Shown in pieces: positions 49,124 through 58,538 of a DNA stretch of 64,000 nt. The stretch comes from Klenkia sp. PcliD-1-E (GTDB lineage Bacteria > Actinomycetota > Actinomycetes > Mycobacteriales > Geodermatophilaceae). The position numbers and the translations under genes are program-made. The notes under the pieces are model-generated. The model did no database searches and had not been told where the DNA came from. It saw only the letters and a list, made by a program, of their open reading frames with translations. The stretch's first letter is position 1. Each line of letters starts with the position of its first letter. The stretch spans positions 1 to 64,000 of the forward strand of contig NZ_JAMXRZ010000006.1 in assembly GCF_024124375.1 (NCBI RefSeq), given 5' to 3'.

Positions 49124-49157
49124 GGGCTGCTCCCTCACCGGTCGGATCGGTGACGAC

Positions 49158-49163
49158 ACTCTA
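49158..49163 (-). promoter_or_regulatory. Candidate internal -10 box before trpC
   Basis: TAGAGT on the minus strand, between the trpE-side membrane protein gene and trpC, would give a leader of about 27 bases to the 12-codon ORF. This suggests that trpCBA-lgt can be transcribed separately. Confidence 0.4.
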
Positions 49164-49194
49164 GAGACGTGGCACCGGGGGCAGGTCCGGAGGG

Positions 49195-49806
49195 TCACCG
49201 TCCCGGGTCGTCGTCGGTGGGGTCGGTGCCGCCGTCCAGCGCCTTCCAGGCCGCCTGGTGCCGGTCCTCGTCGGTCTGCGGACGGCGGGGTGCCGGCCCG
49301 GTCGTCGTGCCGGTGCGCTGGTAGCGCTGCCCCATGCCGGGCCACCCGCGGCCGCGCAGCACGACCAGCAGACCGGCCGCGACACCGAGCACCCCGGCCA
49401 GCAGGGCCAGCACCGGCCAGCCCACCGACGGGTCGACGGCGACCGTCGCACGGTCGAGCCCCACCTGGGTCCGCAGGTCCGCCGGGTCGACGGTGACCGC
49501 GCCGGTGAGGGTGCGCACCGCCGCCGTCCCGAGCGCGATGCCCGCGGCGACGACCAGCACGCCCAGGACGACCCGGCCCCAGCTGCGGACGGCGAACAGC
49601 GCCACGGCGGCGGCCAGCAGCAGCAGGCCGGCGGCGGGCACCAACGGGGCCAGCGTGCTCCCGGTGAGCGCGGCGTCGACCGGCGGCAGCGGGGCCGGCC
49701 GGGTGACGGTGACCGCGGCCCAGGACTGCCCGGCGGAGGACAGGGCCAGCCCGCCGGCCGCGGCGCACGCCAGCACCGCGGCGGTCAGCTCCCGGCGGCG
49801 GTTCAC
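49195..49806 (-). CDS. Trp-operon-associated membrane protein (TIGR02234 type)
   Basis: The protein (203 aa) is the conserved actinobacterial membrane protein found between trpE and trpC (Rv1610 in M. tuberculosis). It has four hydrophobic segments: about 8-25, 52-75, 80-100 and 127-147. The extracytoplasmic loop contains GQSWAAVTVTRPAPLPPVDAALTGS, and the tail is polar (QTDEDRHQAAWKALDGG). Function is unknown. GTG 49806 overlaps the trpE stop as GTGA. Confidence 0.88.
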   Translation of the reverse strand: MNRRRELTAAVLACAAAGGLALSSAGQSWAAVTVTRPAPLPPVDAALTGSTLAPLVPAAGLLLLAAAVALFAVRSWGRVVLGVLVVAAGIALGTAAVRTLTGAVTVDPADLRTQVGLDRATVAVDPSVGWPVLALLAGVLGVAAGLLVVLRGRGWPGMGQRYQRTGTTTGPAPRRPQTDEDRHQAAWKALDGGTDPTDDDPGR

Positions 49807-51302
49807 AGCTCGCGCAGCCCCTCGGCGGTGGCGATGGCCGACAGCACCGCGCGGGCCTTGTGCCGGGTCTCGGCCTCCTCGGCCGCCGGGTCGCTGTCGG
49901 CCACGATGCCCGCGCCGGCCTGCACGTGCGCGGTGCCGGCGTGCAGCACGGCGGTGCGGATGGCGATGGCCATGTCCATGTCGCCGCTGGCGTCGACGTA
50001 GCCGACCGTGCCGGCGTACAGCGCCCGCCGGGTGGGCTCGAGGGACTCGATGACCTCCATCGCCCGCGGCTTGGGCGCCCCGGAGACGGTGCCGGCGGGG
50101 AAGGTCGCGTCGAACACGTCCAGGGCGTCGCGGCCAGCGGCGAGCCGGCCGGCGACGGTGGAGACCAGGTGCATCACGTGGCTGTACCGCTCGATGCGCA
50201 TGAAGTCCGCGACCTCGACGGTGCCGGGCTCGCAGACCCGGCCCAGGTCGTTGCGGGCCAGGTCCACCAGCATCACGTGCTCGGCGCGCTCCTTGGGGTC
50301 GGCGAGCAGCTCCTCGGTGAGCCGGGCGTCCTCCTCCGGGGTCGCCCCGCGGGGGCGCGTGCCGGCCGGCGGGTGCACGACCGCGGCGTCGCCGGTGACG
50401 GTGACCAGCGCCTCCGGCGAGGACCCGACGACGTCGAAGGGCGACTCCCGACCGGCGAAGCGCAGCAGGTACATGTACGGCGAGGGGTTGGACGCCCGCA
50501 GCACCCGGTAGAGGTCCAAGGCGTCGACGTCGGTGGGCCGGCTGAACCGCTGGGCCAGCACGGTCTGGAACACGTCGCCGGCCCGCACGTGCTCGCGCAC
50601 CGCCTCGACCGCCTCCCGGTAGCCCTCCGGCGTCATGGTGCTGGTGACCCGGTCGTAGACGGTGGCGGGGTCGGCGGTGACGACGGCGGCCACCCCGGGC
50701 GGGGCGGCCTGGGTGAGGTCGTCGGCCATCGCGTCGAGCCGGGCGACCGCGTCGTCGTGGGCCTCGCGGGTGCGGCTGAACGCGTTCGCGATGAGCAGCA
50801 CCGTCGCGTCGTGGTGGTCCAGCACGGCCAGGTCGGTGACCAGGCTCAGCGCCAGCTCGGGCATGCCCAGGTCGTCGCGCGCGGTCTCCGGCAGCCGCTC
50901 CAGCCGCCGGACGACGTCGTAGCCCAGGTAGCCGACCAGGCCGCCGGTCAGTGGCGGCAGCCCGGCCGCGCGCGGCGTGCGCAGCCGCCGGGCCACGGTG
51001 CGGACGGCGGCCAGCGGGTCGGCCGGCAGGTCGTCGGTGATGCCGGGCAGGTCCTGGCCCAGCCACTGGGTCGCACCGTCCACCTCGGTGAGCACGCCGG
51101 CGCTGCGCACCCCGACGAAGCTGTACCGCGACCACTGCTTGCCCTGCTCGGCGGACTCCAGCAGCACCGTGCCCGGCCGGTTGCCGGCCAGCTTGCGGTA
51201 CACCCCCACCGCGGTCTCGGAGTCGGCCAGCAGCCGGCGGGTGACCGGGACGACGGGCCCGTCGCCGAGGGCGTCGAACGGGGTGGTCTCACCCAGCCGC
51301 AC
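49803..51302 (-). CDS. trpE: Anthranilate synthase component I
   Basis: TrpE (499 aa) converts chorismate to anthranilate with ammonia from TrpG, which is not encoded in this window. The tryptophan feedback site LLES is present ([18 protein letters not shown], near 47). The catalytic half has [48 protein letters not shown] and [18 protein letters not shown] 51302 overlaps hisI by 14 bases. Confidence 0.97.
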   Translation of the reverse strand: MRLGETTPFDALGDGPVVPVTRRLLADSETAVGVYRKLAGNRPGTVLLESAEQGKQWSRYSFVGVRSAGVLTEVDGATQWLGQDLPGITDDLPADPLAAVRTVARRLRTPRAAGLPPLTGGLVGYLGYDVVRRLERLPETARDDLGMPELALSLVTDLAVLDHHDATVLLIANAFSRTREAHDDAVARLDAMADDLTQAAPPGVAAVVTADPATVYDRVTSTMTPEGYREAVEAVREHVRAGDVFQTVLAQRFSRPTDVDALDLYRVLRASNPSPYMYLLRFAGRESPFDVVGSSPEALVTVTGDAAVVHPPAGTRPRGATPEEDARLTEELLADPKERAEHVMLVDLARNDLGRVCEPGTVEVADFMRIERYSHVMHLVSTVAGRLAAGRDALDVFDATFPAGTVSGAPKPRAMEVIESLEPTRRALYAGTVGYVDASGDMDMAIAIRTAVLHAGTAHVQAGAGIVADSDPAAEEAETRHKARAVLSAIATAEGLREL

Positions 51303-51642
51303 CGGGCACCCCCAGCGGGCGGTGGAAGCAGCTGCGCTCGCCGGTGTGGCAGGCGGGCCCGGTCTGGTCGACCTGCAGCAGCAGGGCGTCGCCGTCGCAG
51401 TCCAGCCGGACCTCGCGGACGGCCTGCCGGTGGCCGCTGGTGGCGCCCTTGACCCAGTACTCCCCCCGGCTGCGCGACCAGTAGGTGGCCTCGCCGGTGG
51501 CCAGGGTGCGGCGCAGCGCCTCGTCGTCCATCCAGGCCAGCATCAGCACCTCGCCGGTGTCGTGCTGCTGGGCGACCGCGGCGACCAGACCGTCGGGGGT
51601 GCGGGCGAGCAGGTCGGCGACCTCGGGGTCCAGGGCAGGCAC
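51289..51642 (-). CDS. hisI: Phosphoribosyl-AMP cyclohydrolase
   Basis: HisI (117 aa) opens the ring of phosphoribosyl-AMP in histidine synthesis. The metal-binding signature [26 protein letters not shown] is intact with its three Cys. [26 protein letters not shown] is the substrate region. It is monofunctional: no HisE domain is fused. GTG 51642 is the only sensible start. Its 3' end overlaps trpE, linking his and trp genes, as in mycobacteria. Confidence 0.96.
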   Translation of the reverse strand: MPALDPEVADLLARTPDGLVAAVAQQHDTGEVLMLAWMDDEALRRTLATGEATYWSRSRGEYWVKGATSGHRQAVREVRLDCDGDALLLQVDQTGPACHTGERSCFHRPLGVPGAAG

Positions 51643-51663
51643 GTGGTCCAGTGTCCCGCGCGG

Positions 51664-53322
51664 CTACAACGCGGCGGCCACCGCCCGCCCGGCGACCCGG
51701 CCGGAGAAGATGCAGCCGCCCAGGAAGGTGCCCTCCAGCGACCGGTAGCCGTGCACGCCGCCGCCCCCGAACCCGGACACCTCGCCGGCGGCGTAGAGCC
51801 CGCCGAACACCTCGCCGCCGGGCTGCAGCACCCGGCCGGACAGGTCGGTCTCCAGCCCGCCGAGCGTCTTGCGGGTGAGCAGGTTCAGCCGCACCGCGAT
51901 CAGCGGCCCGTTCGCGGGGTCGAGCATGCGGTGCGGCGGCACGACCCGGATGAGCTTGTCGCCGAGGAACCGCCGGGCCGCGCGGATGGCGGTGACCTGG
52001 CCGTCCTTGGAGAAGGCGTTGGCCATCTCCCGGTCGCGGGCGACGACCTCGGCCTCGACGACCGCGGGGTCCAGCCGCGGGGTGCCGCCGGTGATGCGGT
52101 TCATGCCCTCGACCAGCTCGGCGACGGTCGTCGCGGTCACGAAGTCCGCGCCCTTGTCCAGGAACGCCTGCACCGGCGCCGGCGCGCCGGGCCGCACCCG
52201 CGACAGCAGCAGCTTCAGGTCCTTGCCGGTGAGGTCGGGGTTCTGCTCGGAGCCGGAGAGGGTGAACTCCTTCTCCACGATCTTCTGGTCCAGCACGAAC
52301 CAGGTGTGCTCGTACCCGGTGGTGCCGATGTGGGCCAGCGTGCCGAGGGTGTCGAAGCCGGGGTAGAGCGGGACGGGCAGCCGCGTGCCGGTGGCGTCCA
52401 GCCACAGCGAGGACGGGCCGGGCAGGATGCGGATGCCGTGCCGGGCCCAGATCGGCGAGTGGTTCTCGATGCCCTCGGTGTAGTGCCACATCCGGTCGGG
52501 GTTGACCACGCTGGCGCCGGCGGCCTGCGCGGCCAGCAACCCGGACCCGTCGACGTGCGCGGGCACGCCGGACAGCAGCCGCTGCGGCGCGGGGCCCAGC
52601 CGGGCCGGCCAGTTGCGGCGGACCAGCTCGTGGTTGGCGCCGATGCCGCCGGTGGTGAGGACGACGGCCTGCGCGGCCACCTCGAACTCCCCCGCCGCGG
52701 TGCGGGAGGTGGCCTCGCCGCGCGGCGCGTCGGAGGGCTCGAGCACCTCGCCGCGCACGCCGGTGACCGCGCCGCCGCTGGTGACCAGGCCGGTGACCCG
52801 GTGCCGGAAGCGGAACTCCACCAGCCCGCGGGCCGCGGCCTCGCGCACCCGCCGCTCGAAGGGGGCGACGACCCCGGGGCCGGTGCCCCAGACGATGTGG
52901 AAGCGGGGGACGGAGTTGCCGTGGCCGGTGGCGGTGTAGCCGCCGCGCTCGGCCCAGCCGACGACCGGGAAGAACCGCACGCCCTGCTGGTGCAGCCAGG
53001 ACCGCTTCTCCCCCGCGGCGAACTGCAGGTAGGCCTCGGCCCACTGCCGGGGCCAGTGGTCCTCGGCGCGGTCGAAGCCGGCGGTGCCGAACCAGTCCTG
53101 CCGGGCCAGCTCCAGGGAGTCGCGCACCCGCAGCCGGCGCTGCTCCGGGGAGTCGACCAGGAACAGGCCACCGAAGCTCCAGAACGCCTGTCCGCCCAGG
53201 TTCTGCTCGGGCTCGGCGTCCAGCAGCAGCACCCGCTTGCCCGCGTCGGCGAGCTCGGCGGTGGCGACGAGGCCGGCCAGGCCCGCCCCCACGACGACGA
53301 CGTCGGCTGTGTCGGTGGTCAC
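51664..53322 (-). CDS. FAD-binding dehydrogenase (KstD/fumarate reductase-like)
   Basis: The protein (552 aa) has an N-terminal Rossmann FAD site (VVVGAGLAGLVATAELADAGKRVLLLDAE, about 9-37) and a C-terminal FAD segment (FGGLYAAGEVSGFGGGGVHGYRSLEGTFLGGCIFSGR). This is the FAD-binding oxidoreductase group related to 3-ketosteroid dehydrogenase and fumarate reductase flavoproteins; the substrate is unknown. GTG 53322 lacks a ribosome site and lies 7 bases after TAACCT. Confidence 0.88.
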   Translation of the reverse strand: MTTDTADVVVVGAGLAGLVATAELADAGKRVLLLDAEPEQNLGGQAFWSFGGLFLVDSPEQRRLRVRDSLELARQDWFGTAGFDRAEDHWPRQWAEAYLQFAAGEKRSWLHQQGVRFFPVVGWAERGGYTATGHGNSVPRFHIVWGTGPGVVAPFERRVREAAARGLVEFRFRHRVTGLVTSGGAVTGVRGEVLEPSDAPRGEATSRTAAGEFEVAAQAVVLTTGGIGANHELVRRNWPARLGPAPQRLLSGVPAHVDGSGLLAAQAAGASVVNPDRMWHYTEGIENHSPIWARHGIRILPGPSSLWLDATGTRLPVPLYPGFDTLGTLAHIGTTGYEHTWFVLDQKIVEKEFTLSGSEQNPDLTGKDLKLLLSRVRPGAPAPVQAFLDKGADFVTATTVAELVEGMNRITGGTPRLDPAVVEAEVVARDREMANAFSKDGQVTAIRAARRFLGDKLIRVVPPHRMLDPANGPLIAVRLNLLTRKTLGGLETDLSGRVLQPGGEVFGGLYAAGEVSGFGGGGVHGYRSLEGTFLGGCIFSGRVAGRAVAAAL

Positions 53323-53329
53323 GGGTCCG

Positions 53330-53335
53330 AGGTTA
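53330..53335 (-). promoter_or_regulatory. Leaderless -10 box for the FAD dehydrogenase
   Basis: TAACCT on the minus strand, 7 bases, then GTG at 53322. The box overlaps the stop codon of the upstream gene. Confidence 0.5.
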
Positions 53336-53803
53336 GCGAGCGGGCCGGGTGGTCCAGGCCCGCACCGACCGCTGCGCGGCGAGCACCAGCCCGCCCAGCG
53401 GACCCAGCGCCAGCAGCATCGCCCACCAGGTCGCCGAGCCCGCCCCCAGCAACCCGAACAGGACGGCCACGGCCAGCAGCCCCAGCAGCGGCACCGTGCA
53501 GCCGACCAGCAGCACCAGCCAGCCCCGTCCCCGGCCGAGGAAGGTGAGCACGGCCCCGGCCAGCGGCACCAGGGCGAGGGCGACCAGGACGACGGCCAGC
53601 CAGCGCGGCGCGGCGACCAGGTCGGCGTCGGGGGCGACCAGCAGCCAGGTCAGGTAGAGCACCTCCGCGGTGACCAGCACCCCGAACACGGCCGCGCAGG
53701 CGGCGGCGACCGGCCGCTCGGGCAGCACGGGGGTACGGGCGGGGGTGGGCCGGGCCGCGCGGGGCGAGCGCCGCACGGGTGCGGGACGGGACGACTTCGC
53801 CAT
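53333..53803 (-). CDS. Small multi-pass membrane protein
   Basis: The protein (156 aa) has a basic, Arg/Pro-rich cytoplasmic start (about 1-30) and then four hydrophobic helices (about 32-55, 67-88, 93-117, 123-143), ending in RAWTTRPAR. I do not recognise a family. The ATG at 53803 lies 8 bases after TAGGCT. It is divergent from the cupin gene and reads into the FAD dehydrogenase promoter. Confidence 0.7.
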   Translation of the reverse strand: MAKSSRPAPVRRSPRAARPTPARTPVLPERPVAAACAAVFGVLVTAEVLYLTWLLVAPDADLVAAPRWLAVVLVALALVPLAGAVLTFLGRGRGWLVLLVGCTVPLLGLLAVAVLFGLLGAGSATWWAMLLALGPLGGLVLAAQRSVRAWTTRPAR

Positions 53804-53811
53804 GGGCCCGC

Positions 53812-53817
53812 AGCCTA
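53812..53817 (-). promoter_or_regulatory. Leaderless -10 box for the membrane protein gene
   Basis: TAGGCT on the minus strand, 8 bases, then ATG at 53803. Confidence 0.4.
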
Positions 53818-53864
53818 GGTCGCGCACCTGCATGATCCACATCGGTGCGGGGCAAGGGGTGGCC

Positions 53865-54269
53865 ATGGCAGCCAAGGACATCGTGCACTTCGACATCGCG
53901 ACCGTCGCCGAGAAGAGCGCCGACTTCCGTCGGGTGCTCTGGACCGGCGAGCACACCCAGCTGGTGATCATGACGATCCCGCCGGGCGGGGAGATCGGCG
54001 AGGAGGTCCACGACGAGAACGACCAGATCCTGAGCTTCGTCAGTGGCGTCGGCAAGGCCGTGATCGAGGGCTCGACGAAGACGGTCAAGCCGGGCGAGAT
54101 CGTCGTCGTCCCGGCCGGGACCAGGCACAACTTCGTCAACGACGGGCCCAACCCCTGGGTGCTCTACACCGTCTACGGCCCGGCCGACCACGCCGACGGC
54201 GCGGTGCACCGCACCAAGGAGGAGGCCGACGAGCTCGAGGAGTCCGGCCAGGACGAGCCGCCGGCCTGA
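53865..54269 (+). CDS. Cupin-domain protein
   Basis: The protein (134 aa) is a single cupin barrel: IPPGGEIGEEVHDENDQILSFVSGVGKAVIEG (motif 1) and VKPGEIVVVPAGTRHNFVNDG (motif 2). Motif 1 keeps one His and has Glu in the other positions, so metal binding may differ from the standard two-His form. The C-terminus is acidic (HRTKEEADELEESGQDE). AAGGGG lies before ATG 53865; ATG 53832 is a weaker alternative. Function is unknown. Confidence 0.85.
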   Translation: MAAKDIVHFDIATVAEKSADFRRVLWTGEHTQLVIMTIPPGGEIGEEVHDENDQILSFVSGVGKAVIEGSTKTVKPGEIVVVPAGTRHNFVNDGPNPWVLYTVYGPADHADGAVHRTKEEADELEESGQDEPPA

Positions 54270-54274
54270 GGCGG

Positions 54275-54308
54275 GCGGGCCGTCCGGGGTCAGCCCCGGG
54301 CGGCCCGC
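54275..54308. terminator. Bidirectional hairpin between cupin and membrane protein genes
   Basis: GCGGGCCG/CGGCCCGC with an inner CCGGGG/CCCCGG forms a near-perfect 14-pair stem. It overlaps the last codons of the leftward gene. Confidence 0.65.
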
Positions 54309-54709
54309 TCCACGCCCCGCGCGGTCACCCAGGCACGCACCACCGGCAGCGAGGCCAGCAGCGCCGCGACCAGCGGCCCGGCCACGAGCACGACGACCGA
54401 GCCGGGATCGTCGGACGCCGCGCCCTGGGTGAGCGCCCAGACCACCAGCACCAGGGTCAGCACCGACCCGACCACCAGCACCCGCCACGACCGGCCGATG
54501 AGCAGCAGCAGCACGATGCCGACCAGCACGGTCACCGCCACCGCGCCCGGCACGAGCCCGAAGACCAGGCCCTGCCAGACCTGGGACGCCAGGCCGAACA
54601 CCCCGCCGATGAAGGCGAACACCGCCACCGGCAGCGCCCCGAGCAGTGCGCAGAGCGCGGCCACCCCCGCGGGGATCGGCGGGACCTTGCGGGGAGCGGG
54701 CTGCACCAT
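54290..54709 (-). CDS. Small four-helix membrane protein
   Basis: The protein (139 aa) begins VQPAPRKVPPIPAG and then has four hydrophobic helices (about 14-40, 45-68, 75-95, 105-124), ending VTARGVERAARG. No family is recognised. ATG 54709 is chosen because TACCGT lies exactly 7 bases upstream; three codons further up is an alternative. Confidence 0.68.
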   Translation of the reverse strand: MVQPAPRKVPPIPAGVAALCALLGALPVAVFAFIGGVFGLASQVWQGLVFGLVPGAVAVTVLVGIVLLLLIGRSWRVLVVGSVLTLVLVVWALTQGAASDDPGSVVVLVAGPLVAALLASLPVVRAWVTARGVERAARG

Positions 54710-54716
54710 GCCGCGC

Positions 54717-54722
54717 ACGGTA
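54717..54722 (-). promoter_or_regulatory. Leaderless -10 box for the four-helix membrane protein
   Basis: TACCGT on the minus strand, 7 bases, then ATG at 54709. Confidence 0.5.
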
Positions 54723-54757
54723 GGTGCTGTCCCGCGCGCGCGGGGGCACGCGCGCCG

Positions 54758-56551
54758 TCAGACCCGGCTGACCGCGCCGCCCGAGGAGCGCCGCCACGAG
54801 GCGTGCAGCCCCGCGTAGACCCCCGGCTCGTCGACCAGCTCGGCGTGGCTGCCGCGCTGCACCACCCGGCCGGCGTCCACCACGAGCACCTCGTCGGCCC
54901 GCTCGGCGGTGGAGAGCCGGTGGGCGATGGTGATCGTCGTCCGGCCGGTGGTCAGGGTGTCCAGCGCCCGGGTGAGCCGGGCCTCGGTGGCCGGGTCGAC
55001 CGCGCTGGTGGCCTCGTCGAGCACCAGCAGGTCGGGGTCGGCCACGTAGGCCCGGGCGACGGCGACCAGCTGCCGCTCCCCCGCCGACAGCGACTCCCCG
55101 CGCTGGCCGACCTGGGTGGCCACGCCCTCGGGCAGGCCCTCCACCCACTCGCCCAGGCCCAGCTCGTCGAAGGCGGCGGCGACGTGGGAGTCGGTCATCC
55201 CGGGCTTGCCGTAGCGGACGTTGTCGGCCACCGAGGCGTCGAACAGGAAGCCGTCCTGGGGCACCATGACCACCCGCTCGCGCAGCGAGGAGAACGCCAC
55301 CCGGTCCAGCGGGACGCCGCCGACCAGCACCCGGCCCTGCGCGGGGTCCATCAGCCGGGTGAGCAGCTTGGCGAAGGTGGTCTTGCCCGAGCCGGTCTCG
55401 CCCACCACGGCCACCCGGGTGCGGGGCGCGATCTCCAGGTCGACGTCGTCCAGCGCGGCGCGGGCTCCGGGGGCGTACCGGAAGGTGACGTGGTCGAACC
55501 GGACACCCAGCGCACCCGGGGGCAGCTGCGCGCCGTCCCGGGGGTCCTGCACGTCGGGCTCGGTGTCGAGCACGTCCAGCACCCGCCGGAACCCGGCGAC
55601 GGCGTTCTGCGCCTCGTTGAGCACCTCGCTGGCGGTCTGCACCGGCGCCACGAACAGGGTGACCAGGAACAGGAACGCGACCAGGGTGCCGGCCGAGATC
55701 TGCCCGCCGACGCCGAGCAGCACGCCGACCACGACCACCGCTGCGTTGGCGACGGCGGCGACGAACTCGCCGCTGACGTAGACCCCGGCGGTGGTGCGCT
55801 GGGCCTGCACCGAGGCCCGGTAGTGCCGGTCGATGGCGGTGTCGATGCGGGCGGCGGTGCGGGCCCGGACGCCGTAGGCGCGCACGGTCGGGGCACCGAC
55901 GACGCTCTCCCCCACCGCGGCCAGCACGTCCCCGACCCGCTCGCGGACCGTGCCGTAGACCTCGGCCAGCCGCTTCGCGAACCACTTCACGGCGTAGACC
56001 AGCGGCACGAAGCAGACCAGCACCAGCAGGGTCAGCTGCCAGCTGTAGAAGAACATCACGGCGGTGGCGACGACGAGCTGGCCGATGCTGACCAGGCCCA
56101 GCACACCGCCCCACTGCATGAAGACCGACAGCTGGTCGACGTCGCTGGTGACCCGGGAGACCAGGTTGCCGCGGCGCTCGCCCTGCTGGTGCAGCACCGA
56201 GAGGTCGTGCACGTGCCGGAACGCCCGCACCCGCAGGTTCGCCAGCGCGGTCTCGGTGGTGCGGAACAGCCGGACGTTCATCCGGTAGACCGCGAACGCG
56301 GTGACCAGCACGACGACGGCGCAGACCGCCACGAGCTCGCGGACCAGCGGGATGTCCGGGCCGCCGTCGGCACCCAGGCCGCGGTCGAGGGTCTGCTGCA
56401 CCGCGACGGGCACGACGACGCGGCCGGCGGTGGCGACCAGGGCCAGCAGGAAGGTCACCGGCAGGCCGCGGCGGAACTCGGGCATCATCCGCAGCCCGCG
56501 GCGCAGGGTGGCGGTGGCGGACTCGGTGGCCCGCTCGGTCACGGCGGTCAT
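54758..56551 (-). CDS. ABC exporter half-transporter with canonical ATP site
   Basis: The protein (597 aa) has six membrane helices and a C-terminal ATPase. Walker A is VGETGSGKTT, Walker B LLVLDEATSAVD (catalytic Glu present) and the H-loop IAHRLST. The signature is LSAGERQ instead of LSGGQ. It is coupled by ATGA to the partner at 56548, whose defects are complementary. Together they look like a heterodimeric type IV exporter (TM287/288, BmrCD type). The substrate (drug, lipid or peptide) is unknown. Confidence 0.93.
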   Translation of the reverse strand: MTAVTERATESATATLRRGLRMMPEFRRGLPVTFLLALVATAGRVVVPVAVQQTLDRGLGADGGPDIPLVRELVAVCAVVVLVTAFAVYRMNVRLFRTTETALANLRVRAFRHVHDLSVLHQQGERRGNLVSRVTSDVDQLSVFMQWGGVLGLVSIGQLVVATAVMFFYSWQLTLLVLVCFVPLVYAVKWFAKRLAEVYGTVRERVGDVLAAVGESVVGAPTVRAYGVRARTAARIDTAIDRHYRASVQAQRTTAGVYVSGEFVAAVANAAVVVVGVLLGVGGQISAGTLVAFLFLVTLFVAPVQTASEVLNEAQNAVAGFRRVLDVLDTEPDVQDPRDGAQLPPGALGVRFDHVTFRYAPGARAALDDVDLEIAPRTRVAVVGETGSGKTTFAKLLTRLMDPAQGRVLVGGVPLDRVAFSSLRERVVMVPQDGFLFDASVADNVRYGKPGMTDSHVAAAFDELGLGEWVEGLPEGVATQVGQRGESLSAGERQLVAVARAYVADPDLLVLDEATSAVDPATEARLTRALDTLTTGRTTITIAHRLSTAERADEVLVVDAGRVVQRGSHAELVDEPGVYAGLHASWRRSSGGAVSRV

Positions 56552-58443
56552 GCCTGCGCCCCGGCGGGCTCGGGCTCGGCGGCGGTGATCTCGTCCGGCG
56601 GCTGGTAGGCCTGCACCAGCCTGGCGTAGCCGGGCACCTGCGCGAGCAGCTCGGCGTGGCCACCACGGGCGACCAGCCGACCGCGGTCGATCCACAGCAC
56701 CTCGTCGGCCAGGCCGATCGTGGCCTGCCGGTAGGCCACCACCACCACGGTGGCGGGGGCGTCGCTGGTGCGCAGCGCGTCGAGGATGCGGGCCTCGACG
56801 CTGGGGTCGACGGCGCTGGTGGCGTCGTCCATGACGAGCAGCCGCGGACGCCGGACGACGGCGCGGGCCAGCGCCAGGCGCTGCCGCTGCCCGCCGGACA
56901 GGCTGGCGCCCCGCTCGCCGACCTTGGTGTCCAGGCCCTCGGGCAGCCGGTCGACGAAGTCCTCGGCGGCAGCGACCCGCAGCGCCTCCTGCACCTGCTC
57001 GTCGGTGAAGTCCGCGCCCAGGGTGATGTTGCCGCGCACGGTGTCGTCGAAGAGGAAGGTGCCCTGCGCGACGAAGGCGGCCTGCCCGGCGACCTCGCCC
57101 TCGCGCAGGCTGCGCAGGTCGACGCCGTCCAGGAGCACCGCGCCGCTGTGCGGGTCGACCAGCCGGACCAGCAGCCCGGCCAGGGTGGACTTGCCCGAGC
57201 CGGTGGGTCCGACGACGGCGATCGTCCGGCCGGCCTCGACGTCGAAGGTGACGCCGTGCAGCACCCGGTTGGCCCGGCCGTCGGCGTCGACGTGGCCGAA
57301 GTCCACCGCCTGCACGCCGACACCGGCGCCGCCGCTGCCCGCGGGGGCGGCGTCGGGCCCGTGCGGGGTCTCGCCCTCGGCGGTCAGCACCGGGGTGACC
57401 CGGTCGAAGCCGGCCATCGCGCGGGGCAGGTCGGCCAGCACCCAGCCGATGGCCCGGATGGGCAGCGCGAGCAGGGTGAACAGGTAGGCGATCGACACCA
57501 GGTCGCCGGCGTTCGTGGCGCCGTTGGCCACCTGGTTGGCCCCCACCAGCAGGACGGCGAGGGTGCCCAGGTTGGGCAGCGCCTCCATGATCGGGTCGAA
57601 GAGGCCACGGACCCGGCCGACGGCGACCAGGCCGTCGCGCAGCTCGTCGGCGCTGGCGCGGAAGCGGTGGGTCTCCTCGGCCTCGCGGCCCAGGGTCTTG
57701 ACCACCAGCGCGGCGTCGAAGGACTCGTGCGCGATCTCCGAGACCTCGGCCCGCAGCTGCTGGGCCCTGGCCATCCGCGGGCTCATCACCTGCGAGTAGA
57801 GGGCGTTGGCCACGAAGACCAGCGGGAACACGACCAGGCCGACGAGGGCCAGCACCGGGTCGGTGAGGAACAGCGCGACCACGGTGATGGCCACCATGAC
57901 CAGCGCGCCGCAGGCGAAGGGCAGCGGGGAGACGAAGAACCAGCTGGCCTCGACGTCGGAGTTGGCGTTGGACAGCAGCTGGCCGGTGGGGTGGCGCTGG
58001 TGCCAGGACAGCGGCAGCCGCAGGTACTGACCGGTCACCCGGCGGCGGTACTCGGCCTGCAGCCGGAAGCTCATGATGCCGGCGAACAGCCGCCGGCCGA
58101 TGATCCCGATGATCTTCAGGACGGCGACCGCGAGGATGGCGACGGCGGCCAGGACCAGCGCGCCGGCGGTCACCGAGCCGCGCTCGAAGGAGGGCAGCAC
58201 CACCCGCTCGGTGATGCCGCCGATGACGTAGGCGCTGGCCACGGTCATCGCCGCGTAGAGGCTGCTGCCCAGGACGGCGAGGGTGAACATGCCCCGCTGC
58301 TCGCGGATGGCCCGCCCGACGTGCCGGAACCCGCGGCGCATGACCTTCTTCTGCTCCCGGTCGCTGCGCACGACGGCGATGCCGTCGTGGCGGGGTCGCC
58401 GGGGAGTGTCGTCGGGAGTCTTCTCGGTGCTGCCCGCGGACAC
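56548..58443 (-). CDS. ABC exporter half-transporter with degenerate ATP site
   Basis: The protein (631 aa) has a 50-residue charged N-terminus, six membrane helices and an ATPase with Walker A VGPTGSGKST and signature LSGGQRQ. Walker B reads LLVMDDATSAVD (Glu replaced by Asp) and the H-loop VAYRQAT (His replaced by Tyr). This is the usual degenerate subunit of heterodimeric exporters. AGAGGGAG precedes GTG 58443. A TACGCT box lies at 58480-58485. Confidence 0.93.
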   Translation of the reverse strand: MSAGSTEKTPDDTPRRPRHDGIAVVRSDREQKKVMRRGFRHVGRAIREQRGMFTLAVLGSSLYAAMTVASAYVIGGITERVVLPSFERGSVTAGALVLAAVAILAVAVLKIIGIIGRRLFAGIMSFRLQAEYRRRVTGQYLRLPLSWHQRHPTGQLLSNANSDVEASWFFVSPLPFACGALVMVAITVVALFLTDPVLALVGLVVFPLVFVANALYSQVMSPRMARAQQLRAEVSEIAHESFDAALVVKTLGREAEETHRFRASADELRDGLVAVGRVRGLFDPIMEALPNLGTLAVLLVGANQVANGATNAGDLVSIAYLFTLLALPIRAIGWVLADLPRAMAGFDRVTPVLTAEGETPHGPDAAPAGSGGAGVGVQAVDFGHVDADGRANRVLHGVTFDVEAGRTIAVVGPTGSGKSTLAGLLVRLVDPHSGAVLLDGVDLRSLREGEVAGQAAFVAQGTFLFDDTVRGNITLGADFTDEQVQEALRVAAAEDFVDRLPEGLDTKVGERGASLSGGQRQRLALARAVVRRPRLLVMDDATSAVDPSVEARILDALRTSDAPATVVVVAYRQATIGLADEVLWIDRGRLVARGGHAELLAQVPGYARLVQAYQPPDEITAAEPEPAGAQA

Positions 58444-58479
58444 GCGTCTCCCTCTGTGGTGCTCCCTGTGTGCTGACCG

Positions 58480-58485
58480 AGCGTA
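58480..58485 (-). promoter_or_regulatory. Candidate -10 box for the exporter operon
   Basis: TACGCT on the minus strand, about 37 bases before GTG 58443. No clear -35 is seen. Confidence 0.35.
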
Positions 58486-58538
58486 CCCGGGATCGTTACC
58501 GCGGCTACGGGATTTCGTCGGCGCGGTACAACTGCCCG

